Origin: Rhodospirillum sp.
GTDB taxonomy: Bacteria; Pseudomonadota; Alphaproteobacteria; Rhodospirillales; Rhodospirillaceae
Reading direction: 5' to 3'
Length of the DNA: 64,000 nt
Assembly: GCA_021741145.1 (NCBI GenBank)
Contig: JAIOYK010000004.1
Span: 62,001 to 126,000, forward strand
The first letter of the stretch is position 1; each line of letters begins with the position of its first letter. The position numbers and the translations under genes are program-made. The notes under the pieces are model-generated. The model had not been told where the DNA came from. It did no database searches and was given only the letters and a program-made list of their open reading frames with translations. Shown in pieces: positions 47,861 to 55,557 of this stretch.

Positions 47861-50800
47861 ATGCCCGGACCCTGGATCCTCGGCCTTGATATCGGAACGG
47901 ACAGTATCGGTTGGGCGGCCTTCGCCTGGTCCGATGACGAAAACGAGCGCCGCCTGTTGGGCGGCGGTGTCCGCCTGTTCGACAGCGGGCGGGATCCCAA
48001 GGAGCATACATCGAACCAACGCGACCGGGGGCTGTTTCGCCGCGCCCGGCGCCAACCTCGGGCCTGGCGCTGGCGCAAGGCGCAACTCGCCAAGACCCTG
48101 GCGGCGGGCGGCTTGACCGACCCCACGGAGGCCGAATTCCGCGAGGCCCTCCCCCTGCGCGCCCAAGCCCTGGACCGGGCGCTGACCGGCGGGGAGCTCT
48201 CGGCGGTCCTGTTCCACATGGCCAAGCACCGGGGATTCCAAAGCAACCGCATCGAGCGCAAGGCCGCGGAAGCCGCCAAGGGCAAACCCAAGGCCGATGA
48301 CGAGACCGGATTCTGGCTGAACGCGGAAAAGCACCTGCGCGCCCGCATGGCCGACGAAGAGGAAAACGCCCCCACCGTCGGCGCCCTGCTCGCCGGAGAC
48401 GTGGCCGCCGGGCGGCCGACCCGCATGCGCTATAACCTCGACGACGGCGTGTTCGCCCCCACCCGCGCCCTGGTGGCCGAGGAATTCGAGAAAATCAGCG
48501 CCGCACAGACCCCCCATTTCCCCGATCTGGATTGGCCCCGGGTGGCCGCCCTGGTCCTCGACCAGCGGCCCCTGCGCACCAAGGAGGAAGGCCCCTGTGA
48601 ATTCCTCGAGGGGGAGCACCGGGCGCCGCGCGCCCTGCCCTCCATCCAGGCTTTCATTGTCCGCCAGACCCTGGCCAACCTGCGCGTCAAGCTTCCCTAT
48701 CCCGACGAGTCCCGCCCGCTGACCGAGGACGAATTCGCCGCCGGGCTCGACGCCCTGTCCGACGTCCGCTTCCTCGACTGGCCCAAGCTGCGCAAGGCCA
48801 TGGACCTGAAGCGCGGCGCGAAATTCACCATCGAGGAAGCCCAGGGCGGCAAAAAGGCCTCCCGCAAGGCCGAGGGCGACCATACCAATGCCCTGCTCTG
48901 TCCCATCCCCGGCTGGGAGGATTGGACGACGGAGGAACGGGACGCCGCCTTCACCACCCTGTGGGAGGCCCGGCGGGACCGCCCGACCTTGAGGACCGCC
49001 ATCGCGACCCTTGGCGTCACCGACCTGGAGGAGGCGGAGACCCTGGCCGATGCCATCCAGTTCGAATTGCCCACGGGACGGGCCAACCTGTCGGCCAAGG
49101 CCGCCCGGTTGATCACGGCGGAACTGGTCGCCGGGGTGCGCACCGACGAGGCCATTCTCAAGGCCCTGGGCGTCCACCATTCCCACCGCCCCCGGGCCGA
49201 GCGCCTGGACCGCCTGCCCTATTACGCCGAGGCCCTGCCCGACGTGGGCCTGGGCGGCTCCCACGACAGGGCCGACCTGCCGTCCCCGGACCACGGGGAG
49301 ATCCAGGCGGGGCTGGAGCGGTTCTATGGGCGGGTGATGAATATCTCCGTCCATATCGCGCTCAACGAGGTGCGCAAGGTGGTCAATGCCCTGCTCCACC
49401 GCCATGGCCCCAACCTGATCCGGATCACCCTGGAAACCACCCGGGAACTGAAGGCCGGGGCGGAAGAGCGCAAGAAACTGGTTTTCGAGCAAGCCGACCG
49501 GGAGCGGGAAAACGCCGCCATCGACACGGAGCTGCGCAAACAGGGTCAATGGGCCTCCAATGCGCGGGAGCGAAGGGAGCGCTACCGGCTGGCCAGGCGC
49601 CAAAGGTTCCAATGCCCCTATACCTTCCACCGGATCGAGATGTCCGCCCTGCTCACCGAGGCCTATGACATCGACCATGTCATTCCCCTGGGCCGGGGCG
49701 GGCGGGACAGCTTGTCCAACAAGGTTCTGTGCGAAGCCGGAGCGAACAAGGCCAAGGGCAAGCGCACCCCCTGGGAGGCCTTCCATGACCAGGGCACCTG
49801 GGACCAGGAAAAGGACCGCTGGCTTGCCGACCTGGACCGGGATGCGCGCATCGACCTGGAGTGGCGCTTTTCCGAACAGGCGGGCGAAAAAGCCGCCCGC
49901 ATGGCCGCGGGCCAGGACGACAGCGAGGACGGTTTCCTCAACCGCCAACTCACCGACACCGGCTATATCGCCCGGGTGGCCAAGCGCTACCTGGAACTGG
50001 TGACCGTCGAGCCCAGCGGCGTGGTCTGCACTCCGGGGCGCCTGACCGGGCTCCTCCGGAAACATTGGGACCTCTTCCCCGGCCCCTCGCCCCGGGACCT
50101 GCTGCCCGCCCCAAGGGAAGCCCTGGAGGATCCCGATGCGGCCAAGCGCTTCCTCGACGGCCTGGAACCGGCCCATGTCCAGAAAGCGGTCAAGGGGCTG
50201 GTCACGGACACCCTGACCGCCCTGGGCCGGACGGAGGTCAAGGACGCGGAACTGCACGACGCCCTGCGTGTGGTCCTCTATGGCCTCCCCGGCGGGGGCA
50301 AGAACCGGGCGGACCACCGGCACCACTATATCGACGCCGCGGTCATCGCCATGACCACCCGGAGCGTGGTCCAGCGCGTCAACACCGCCAACGCCCAAAG
50401 ACGGATCAGCGAAGACGACGACCGCACCAATGTTCCGGAGCCCTATCCCGGCTTCCGCGCCCAGGTGATCCGCCAGTGGGAACATGTCTGGCCCTCCCTC
50501 CGCCCCGCCCATCGCGATGGCGGCGCGCTGCACGCCGCGACGGTCTTTGGCGTGCGGCGGCGGCCAGAGGGAACAACCCTGGTCCAGCGGAAATCGGTCC
50601 GCGCCCTGTTCCTGGACCCCAACGGCAAGCCCCTGCCCGCCGAGAAAGTGGACAAGGTCCTGGCCTCCTTCGCCTCGGACCGCATGCGGGCACGCTTCCA
50701 AGCCCTGCTCGACCAGCGCCGGGCGACCCATCCGGAGGAGAAACTTGCGGAGTCCTGCATGGCCGTGGCCCGCCACACAAGCTTCGGCCCCCGGGGCATG

Positions 50801-51319
50801 ACCGGCAACACGGTGCTCGCGGGATCGGTGGCCGAGGACGGGGAGGGCGGCGGCCTGATCACCCCCTTCCGGGGCGAGGCCAAGGCCGCGGTCCGCACCC
50901 AGGGGAACGCGGTTTACGAAGTGTGGGAGGTGCCGAATGGGAAAGGCGGCGTGAAGTGGATTCCGCGCGTTTTGACTTACATGGATTTGCACAGCCCAAA
51001 GCCACCCGCGCCTTTTCACGATAGTCAATTCGTCACGGCCTTGCGGAAAGGAGACTTAATTTACTGGCCAGACAGTTCATATGACAAATTATTCTGGATA
51101 AAACAAATAAAAATGACAGGAAGACTTTATGTTTGGCCCGCACGCCTTGCCACGGGCGCAAAAAACTCCCTTTACAACCAACTTATTGTTCCAAATCTAA
51201 ACTTGAATATTAGCGGAACAAAGGCGGAAGGAATTAGCTTGAATTCTCCAGAACAGCTTAGGATGAAGAAAATCCGAAAAGTCGACGTAACCATACTTGG
51301 CCGAGTTCGATTGAAATGA
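47861..51319 (+). CDS. cas9: CRISPR-associated endonuclease Cas9 (type II-C gene context)
   Basis: 1152 residues. RuvC-I is LGLDIGTDSIGWA (Asp10). The arginine-rich bridge helix is RDRGLFRRARRQPRAWRWR. RuvC-II is RITLETTREL (Glu525). The HNH domain has YDIDHVIPLGRGGRDSLSNK (Asp605, His606, Asn620) and Asn629. RuvC-III is HHYIDAAVIAM (His822, Asp825). All nuclease residues are intact, so an active double-strand nuclease is expected. The length fits II-C, and no csn2 or cas4 is present. The start is uncertain: 47807 has a better ribosome site, 47861 begins just before the conserved core. The last ~90 codons (from about 51040) are AT-rich, unlike the rest, pointing to exchange of the end of the PAM-interacting domain. 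Confidence 0.97.
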   Translation: MPGPWILGLDIGTDSIGWAAFAWSDDENERRLLGGGVRLFDSGRDPKEHTSNQRDRGLFRRARRQPRAWRWRKAQLAKTLAAGGLTDPTEAEFREALPLRAQALDRALTGGELSAVLFHMAKHRGFQSNRIERKAAEAAKGKPKADDETGFWLNAEKHLRARMADEEENAPTVGALLAGDVAAGRPTRMRYNLDDGVFAPTRALVAEEFEKISAAQTPHFPDLDWPRVAALVLDQRPLRTKEEGPCEFLEGEHRAPRALPSIQAFIVRQTLANLRVKLPYPDESRPLTEDEFAAGLDALSDVRFLDWPKLRKAMDLKRGAKFTIEEAQGGKKASRKAEGDHTNALLCPIPGWEDWTTEERDAAFTTLWEARRDRPTLRTAIATLGVTDLEEAETLADAIQFELPTGRANLSAKAARLITAELVAGVRTDEAILKALGVHHSHRPRAERLDRLPYYAEALPDVGLGGSHDRADLPSPDHGEIQAGLERFYGRVMNISVHIALNEVRKVVNALLHRHGPNLIRITLETTRELKAGAEERKKLVFEQADRERENAAIDTELRKQGQWASNARERRERYRLARRQRFQCPYTFHRIEMSALLTEAYDIDHVIPLGRGGRDSLSNKVLCEAGANKAKGKRTPWEAFHDQGTWDQEKDRWLADLDRDARIDLEWRFSEQAGEKAARMAAGQDDSEDGFLNRQLTDTGYIARVAKRYLELVTVEPSGVVCTPGRLTGLLRKHWDLFPGPSPRDLLPAPREALEDPDAAKRFLDGLEPAHVQKAVKGLVTDTLTALGRTEVKDAELHDALRVVLYGLPGGGKNRADHRHHYIDAAVIAMTTRSVVQRVNTANAQRRISEDDDRTNVPEPYPGFRAQVIRQWEHVWPSLRPAHRDGGALHAATVFGVRRRPEGTTLVQRKSVRALFLDPNGKPLPAEKVDKVLASFASDRMRARFQALLDQRRATHPEEKLAESCMAVARHTSFGPRGMTGNTVLAGSVAEDGEGGGLITPFRGEAKAAVRTQGNAVYEVWEVPNGKGGVKWIPRVLTYMDLHSPKPPAPFHDSQFVTALRKGDLIYWPDSSYDKLFWIKQIKMTGRLYVWPARLATGAKNSLYNQLIVPNLNLNISGTKAEGISLNSPEQLRMKKIRKVDVTILGRVRLK

Positions 51320-51364
51320 CTCACCCCCCCTCTAAGGAAATGCGCGTTCGTCTAACTAAATAAA

Positions 51365-51399
51365 GCTGCCAGGTGCACCGAAGGAGCGACCGAGGCAGC
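51365..51399 (-). terminator. minus-strand terminator between cas9 and array
   Basis: GCTGCC (51365-51370) pairs with GGCAGC (51394-51399). On the minus strand the stem is followed by TTTATTTAG. It would stop leftward transcripts, that is cas1-cas2 read-through running antisense across the array. Confidence 0.5.
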
Positions 51400-51408
51400 C
51401 ATACCGCG

Positions 51409-51840
51409 GTTCCATGGCCCCGTCCCACACGGTCATGGTAGAGTTCCACGATCAACGGCATTGTGACGCATGTCGTTCCATGGCCCCGTCCCACACGGTC
51501 ATGGTAGAGTCAAGGACAGTGCGTAGGCGCATATAACCCTGTTCCATGGCCCCGTCCCACACGGTCATGGTAGAGCAGAAGAGCACGCGATAATCACCAA
51601 CGCGGAGTTCCATGGCCCCGTCCCACACGGTCATGGTAGAGTCTTGCCCTTCGATCCGAACCGATGAGCGATGTTCCATGGCCCCGTCCCACACGGTCAT
51701 GGTAGAGTTCCACAAAATGCGAGGAGGAGACGAGTCCAGTTCCATGGCCCCGTCCCACACGGTCATGGTAGAGTCCCCCTTATGCCTGGGCGCTCTACGA
51801 ACTGGTTCCATGGCCCCGTCCCACACGGTCATGGTAGAGT
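51409..51840 (+). CRISPR. type II CRISPR array, 7 repeats and 6 spacers
   Basis: The 36-bp repeat begins GTTCCATGGCCCCGTCCC and ends ACACGGTCATGGTAGAGT. Copies start at 51409, 51475, 51541, 51607, 51673, 51739 and 51805. All six spacers are exactly 30 bp, giving a strict 66-bp period. Six repeats are identical; the third ends in C instead of T (51576). The plus-strand direction is supported by a 16-bp terminator right after the last repeat, by an anti-repeat RNA at 53181, and by the repeat 3' end TGGTAGAGT, which resembles an extended -10 box as in repeats that carry their own promoters (Neisseria, Campylobacter). No spacer matches elsewhere in the window were noticed. Confidence 0.98.
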
Positions 51841-51843
51841 GAT

Positions 51844-51886
51844 CCACCGATATCGCCTTGATTTCAAAGGCGATATCGGTGGTTTT
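51844..51886 (+). terminator. strong terminator of the CRISPR array
   Basis: CCACCGATATCGCCTT (51844-51859) pairs perfectly over 16 bp with AAGGCGATATCGGTGG (51867-51882), loop 7 nt, followed by TTTT. It begins 3 bp after the last repeat and reads only in the plus direction (no T-run on the other strand). Confidence 0.85.
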
Positions 51887-51906
51887 CCGTGCATGGTTCA
51901 TGGCCA

Positions 51907-52224
51907 TCAGAACAATCGATACTGTTCGGGCGGCAGGAACGCGGCACTTTCGGCGGCTCGATATTTGCCGCGCACCCATTTGCGCATGTTGGTCATCTGC
52001 CGATCCGTCAGTTTCAGCAGGTTCACGTGCCCCACGCTGGGAAGGGCCTGCTCTACCCGTCGTTCATAGGTCTCCGCCCGCTCCAGGGACCCGCGATAGC
52101 GGGCATACATGGAGTAGTGCATCCGTTCGAACCCGTCGCCGACCAGGAACTTGTGGAAGCGCACCGCGGCACGCCTCTGTTCCTTTTCCACGACGGGTAA
52201 ATCATAAAAGACCAGAACCCACAT
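51907..52224 (-). CDS. cas2: CRISPR-associated endoribonuclease-fold protein Cas2
   Basis: A 105-residue ferredoxin-like protein. It opens MWVLVFYDLPV with the conserved Asp after the first strand, then FHKFLVGDGFERMHYSMYARY and ALPSVGHVNLLKLTDRQMTNM. It forms the adaptation complex with Cas1. The ATG at 52224 overlaps the cas1 end by 23 bp; an ATG at 52245 is possible. It is transcribed toward the array and opposite to cas9. Confidence 0.95.
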   Translation of the reverse strand: MWVLVFYDLPVVEKEQRRAAVRFHKFLVGDGFERMHYSMYARYRGSLERAETYERRVEQALPSVGHVNLLKLTDRQMTNMRKWVRGKYRAAESAAFLPPEQYRLF

Positions 52225-53140
52225 CTTCCGCCATCCGTCGGGCATCCTCGACGCTCCCTATTTTCTCGGGCAGATCCAGCCTCGCCGGACCGCCCTCCAC
52301 CACCGCGCGCAGGGACAGGGCCACCCGCGCCACCGCCGTGCGCAGGCGGATCCATTCGCCCCCCATGCGCACGGGCCAATCCGTGACCTCCGCCAGGGCC
52401 GCCCGGATTTTCGGATCCAGACCCGTGGCCTCCGCGCCCCCCCGTTGCTCCGCCAGGGCCAGAACGAGGCGGTCCACCGCGGGCCGAAAGGGCTCGATCA
52501 TGTCGTCGGCCAGATTGCCGTCGTTCTCGGCATTGTCGTGGTGGATCCCCAAGGACCGGTGGAGCCCCGCCCCATGCAGCCGCCGGGCGACGACCGCGCG
52601 CAGGACCGCGTAGCCAAAGTCCAGCATGGTGTCCGCCTCGCTCCCCCCATGGCGGCGGAAGGCCGCGCCCATCAACGCTGGCCAGTACAGGCGCGCGGCC
52701 TGGGCCTCCAGGTTCGTCGGATCCCCCGCTTCCACCCCCTCGGCCAGCTTGCGCAATCGGGCCGAGGGACCATCGATGACCTCCAGCACCCGGGCCTGCT
52801 CGGTGATTTTGGCGCGGACAATACCCCGCCACAGCGCCGCCCGTTTTCGCGGGATCATCGCCGCCTGCAGGCGGATCAGACGGGCGGAAACCACGGCCGA
52901 TCCGCAAACCGGGACCAGGGTGGACAGGGGCTGTCGGCGGTCGTCGCAGATCACCACATCGATCCCCGCCCGCCCCAGCAAGGCCAGCGCGTCCCCGGTC
53001 AGGGTCACCGCCGGAACCTGGGCGATCACCAGATCAATGTCGTCCACATGCAAGCGGGTGTCGCCAATGGCGAGCAAACGATCCCGCGCCGAAACCACCG
53101 TCCCCCTGCTCGCGATCTCGATCACGGCCATTTTGGACAT
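52202..53140 (-). CDS. cas1: CRISPR-associated integrase Cas1 (type II)
   Basis: 312 residues. An N-terminal beta domain (LVIAQVPAVTLTGDALALLGRAGIDVVICD) and a helical catalytic domain with the metal site Glu145 (TNLEAQAARLYW), His200/201 (LGIHHDN) and Asp213 (LADDMIEPFRP). It integrates spacers together with Cas2. The ATG at 53140 lies only 41 bp from the predicted tracrRNA 5' end on the opposite strand. The minus-strand view of the anti-repeat carries TGGTAGAGT, an extended -10-like box pointing at cas1. Confidence 0.96.
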   Translation of the reverse strand: MSKMAVIEIASRGTVVSARDRLLAIGDTRLHVDDIDLVIAQVPAVTLTGDALALLGRAGIDVVICDDRRQPLSTLVPVCGSAVVSARLIRLQAAMIPRKRAALWRGIVRAKITEQARVLEVIDGPSARLRKLAEGVEAGDPTNLEAQAARLYWPALMGAAFRRHGGSEADTMLDFGYAVLRAVVARRLHGAGLHRSLGIHHDNAENDGNLADDMIEPFRPAVDRLVLALAEQRGGAEATGLDPKIRAALAEVTDWPVRMGGEWIRLRTAVARVALSLRAVVEGGPARLDLPEKIGSVEDARRMAEDVGSGLL

Positions 53141-53146
53141 CCCCCC

Positions 53147-53174
53147 TTTACAAGTTCCAGGGGCATGCTACCAT
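53147..53174 (+). promoter_or_regulatory. predicted tracrRNA promoter
   Basis: -35 TTTACA (53147-53152), 16-nt spacer, extended -10 TGC-TACCAT (TACCAT 53169-53174). Transcription would start near 53181, the first base of the anti-repeat. It overlaps the cas1 5' leader on the other strand. Confidence 0.6.
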
Positions 53175-53180
53175 GGTTTC

Positions 53181-53345
53181 ACTCTACCATGACCGTGTGG
53201 GACGGTACTCCCGGAAGGTTTCGCCTTTTGGGATATCCATGGAATAAAGCGAAAGCGACAGTTGGAGCGAATACGCTCAACTCAACACGCGGGGATCGGA
53301 TCGGCCGGAGTTTTCGGCATCATCCGATCCCTGTCGTTTGTGTGA
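53181..53345 (+). ncRNA. candidate tracrRNA with a split anti-repeat
   Basis: Anti-repeat block A (53181-53205, 25 nt) is perfectly complementary to repeat positions 12-36. Block B (CCATGGAA plus T, 53237-53245) pairs with repeat positions 1-9, the last pair G-U. Between them 31 nt fold as TCCCGGAAGG-tttcg-CCTTTTGGGA (53209-53233), 10 bp including two G-U. After block B come a GCGAAAGC mini-hairpin (53249-53256) and a 9-bp nexus-like stem with one bulge (53260-53282, loop AATA). A terminator-like stem GGGATCGGAT/ATCCGATCCC (53292-53331) with inner GCCG/CGGC follows. The 3' end is approximate, as no long T-run follows. The role as Cas9 guide co-factor is inferred. Confidence 0.82.
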
Positions 53346-53400
53346 CAGGTCCCTCTCCAGAGCACGGCGCGACCGGAGCCGCCTGATCGACCAAAGCCAA

Positions 53401-54537
53401 TCAGGCCCTCCGAAGCGTGATCGTCTGGCGCTTGCGGCCCCAGGTTCCCGGCGGCCCGTCGAAGACCCCGGCCATGGGGGTCCCACAGTTCCGACAGTGG
53501 CCGATATCGTCCAGGCCATAGGCGCCCAACTGGTACCAATCCCGCTCGATCACCCGGGCGCCGCAGCCGGTGCAATAGGTGCTGTCGGCTTCGACGTCGT
53601 GCACATTGCCCACATAGACATGGCGCAGCCCCGCGGCCAAGGCGATCTCCCGCGCCCGGCGGAGCGTTTGCGGCGGCGTGGCCGGAATGTCGCGCATTTT
53701 GTAGTCGGGGTGGAAGGCGGAGAAGTGGATCGGCACCTCCCTCCCCAGCTCCCTGGCGACCCACTGGGACAGCTCCGTCAATTCGGCCTCTCCATCGTTC
53801 TTGCCGGGGATCAACAGGGTGGTGATTTCCACCCAGCAGGCGGTCTCGTGGACCAGATAGCGCAGGGTGTCGAGCACCGGCTCCAGATGGGCCGTGGCCA
53901 GGTCGTGGTAAAAGTCCTCCGTGAAGGCTTTCAGATCCACGTTGGCGGCGTCCATATGGGCGAAGAACTCGGCCCGGGCCTCGGGCAGGATATAGCCCGC
54001 GGTGACGGCCACGGTCCGGACGCCCCGGGCATGGCAGGCCCGGGCCACGTCCACGGCGTATTCCAGCATGATCACCGGATCGTTGTAGGTGAAGGCGACG
54101 GAGCGACACCCCAATTGGACCGCGGCCTCGGCGATCATCTCGGGCGTGGCCTCGCCGTTCAGGCGGTCGACGGCGCGGGCCTTGGAGATGTCCCAGTTCT
54201 GGCAGAACTTGCAGGTCAGGTTGCAGCCCGCCGACCCGAAGGACAGGATCGGCGTGCCCGGCAGAAAATGGGCAAGCGGCTTCTTCTCCACCGGATCGAT
54301 GCAAAAACCGCTGGATCGCCCGTGGGAGGTCAGCACCAACCCCGCCCCGTCGTTGGCCCGCAGGAAGCAAAGCCCCCGCTGGCCCGGGTGGATCTTGCAC
54401 AACCGCGGACAAAGGTCGCATTGGACCCGCCCATCCGCCAGGGCATGCCAATATCGAGCCGGAACTTGGTTCGCCGGATCCCCGAAGGGAAAGCCTGGCT
54501 TGGCCAGGGGAGGCTCGGGGAGGGGAGACTCCGTCAT
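53401..54537 (-). CDS. amrS: AmmeMemoRadiSam system radical SAM enzyme
   Basis: A 378-residue radical SAM protein. The cluster motif is GCNLTCKFCQNW (CX3CX2C). Extra cysteines lie at the N-terminus (CDLCPRLCKIHPGQRGLCFLR) and in C-terminal zinc-ribbon-like pairs (CTGCG, CRNCG). The body (FTYNDPVIMLEYA, VTAGYILPEARAEFF, VDLKAFTEDFY, ETACWVEITTLLIPGKND) matches the AmmeMemo-associated, pyruvate-formate-lyase-activase-like group. GGAAGGAC precedes ATG 54537. It is divergent from the Memo-like gene. The reaction of this three-gene system is not established. Confidence 0.92.
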   Translation of the reverse strand: MTESPLPEPPLAKPGFPFGDPANQVPARYWHALADGRVQCDLCPRLCKIHPGQRGLCFLRANDGAGLVLTSHGRSSGFCIDPVEKKPLAHFLPGTPILSFGSAGCNLTCKFCQNWDISKARAVDRLNGEATPEMIAEAAVQLGCRSVAFTYNDPVIMLEYAVDVARACHARGVRTVAVTAGYILPEARAEFFAHMDAANVDLKAFTEDFYHDLATAHLEPVLDTLRYLVHETACWVEITTLLIPGKNDGEAELTELSQWVARELGREVPIHFSAFHPDYKMRDIPATPPQTLRRAREIALAAGLRHVYVGNVHDVEADSTYCTGCGARVIERDWYQLGAYGLDDIGHCRNCGTPMAGVFDGPPGTWGRKRQTITLRRA

Positions 54538-54644
54538 GGTCGGGTCCTTCCAGTCAACGCGGAAACAATTGAAACGCGAGGCGGGCAATTATGATAGGGT
54601 TATTCTATCCGTTTTCCCGTTCAACGGCACAGCGGAGTGCGCCC

Positions 54645-55541
54645 ATGACCAAACGTCTCCCTTCCTCCCCCATCGGCCGCCCCTCCAGCGGCGAAGCCGA
54701 ACCGGACCGGCCCGCCATTCGACCGACCGCCGTGGCTGGCCTGTTCTATCCCAAGGACCCGGCGGCCCTGCTGCGTGACCTGGATGCCCTGTTGGACGAA
54801 GCCGTGGAACTCCACCCCGCGTCCCAAGGCGACCCCCCCCAGCCACCCAAGGCTCTCATCGCGCCCCATGCGGGCTATATCTATTCGGGCCTCACCGCGG
54901 CGCTGGCTTACGCGCCCCTTTCCCCCTTCGCCGCCACCATTTCCCGGGTGATTCTGCTCGGTCCATCCCATCGCGTGGGGTTTGGCGGATTGGCCGCCTG
55001 TGACCTGGATGCCTATGACACCCCCCTGGGGCCCGTCCCGGTGGATCGGGAGTGGATGGCCCGGCTGGACGGCATGCAAGCGGTCGGCCGACTGAACGAG
55101 GCCCATGCCGCCGAACATGCCCTGGAGGTCCATCTGCCCTTCCTCATGCGGGTGCTGGGCACCTTCACCCTTGTTCCCATCGTCTGCGGCGAGGCCCGGG
55201 CGAGCGTGGTGGCCGAGGCCCTGGACCGCCTATGGGGGGGGCCGGAGACGTTGATCGTCGTCAGCACGGACCTCAGCCACTATCTGGATTACGACTCCTG
55301 CCGGGCCAAGGACCGGGAAACGGCGGAGGCCATCGATCACCTCGACGCGACCCCCCTGGGTCCCCACGAGGCCTGCGGCCACGTTCCCCTGTCGGGTCTG
55401 CTCAGGCTGGCCCGGACGCGGGGTCTGTCCATCGAACGGATCGACCTGCGTAATTCCGGTGACACCGCGGGGAGCCGCGACCGGGTGGTGGGCTACGGGT
55501 CCTGGCGCCTGCGAGAGGCTTCCACTCCCGCGACAGGATAA
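54645..55541 (+). CDS. amrB: AmmeMemoRadiSam system protein B (Memo family)
   Basis: A 298-residue protein of the MEMO1-like, class III extradiol-dioxygenase fold. It has AVAGLFYPKDPAALLRDL, APHAGYIYSGLTAALAY (His), LLGPSHRVGFGG (His), EHALEVHLPFLMRVLG (His) and VSTDLSHYLDYD, the conserved set of this family. An N-terminal 35-residue serine/proline-rich extension precedes the domain. AGCGGAG lies upstream of ATG 54645. It is followed after 16 bp by the AMMECR1-domain gene. Confidence 0.92.
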   Translation: MTKRLPSSPIGRPSSGEAEPDRPAIRPTAVAGLFYPKDPAALLRDLDALLDEAVELHPASQGDPPQPPKALIAPHAGYIYSGLTAALAYAPLSPFAATISRVILLGPSHRVGFGGLAACDLDAYDTPLGPVPVDREWMARLDGMQAVGRLNEAHAAEHALEVHLPFLMRVLGTFTLVPIVCGEARASVVAEALDRLWGGPETLIVVSTDLSHYLDYDSCRAKDRETAEAIDHLDATPLGPHEACGHVPLSGLLRLARTRGLSIERIDLRNSGDTAGSRDRVVGYGSWRLREASTPATG

Positions 55542-55557
55542 CGAAAAGGAAGGCGCC

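Noticed and set aside
47678-51028. Very long open frame on the strand opposite cas9 (about 1100 codons)
   Set aside because: It is a shadow of cas9's high-GC third positions, contains no recognisable motif and is low-complexity Gly/Ala/Pro/Arg. Cas9's conserved residues are all on the plus strand.
51361-51444. tracrRNA formed by antisense transcription through repeat 1 into the GCTGCC/GGCAGC hairpin
   Set aside because: The geometry (anti-repeat, stem, T-rich tail) is tempting, but no promoter is evident in spacer 1 and the stem is short. A simple minus-strand terminator explains it. Kept as an alternative to test.
51409-51840. Array transcribed leftward
   Set aside because: The strong terminator at 51844-51886 works only rightward, and the -10-like end of the repeat and the 53181 anti-repeat also fit plus-strand crRNAs.
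53140-53205. tracrRNA on the minus strand using the same anti-repeat
   Set aside because: It would require minus-strand crRNAs, and only about 40 bp remain before the cas1 ATG, with no nexus or terminator. The plus-strand reading has a promoter, second pairing block, hairpins and terminator.
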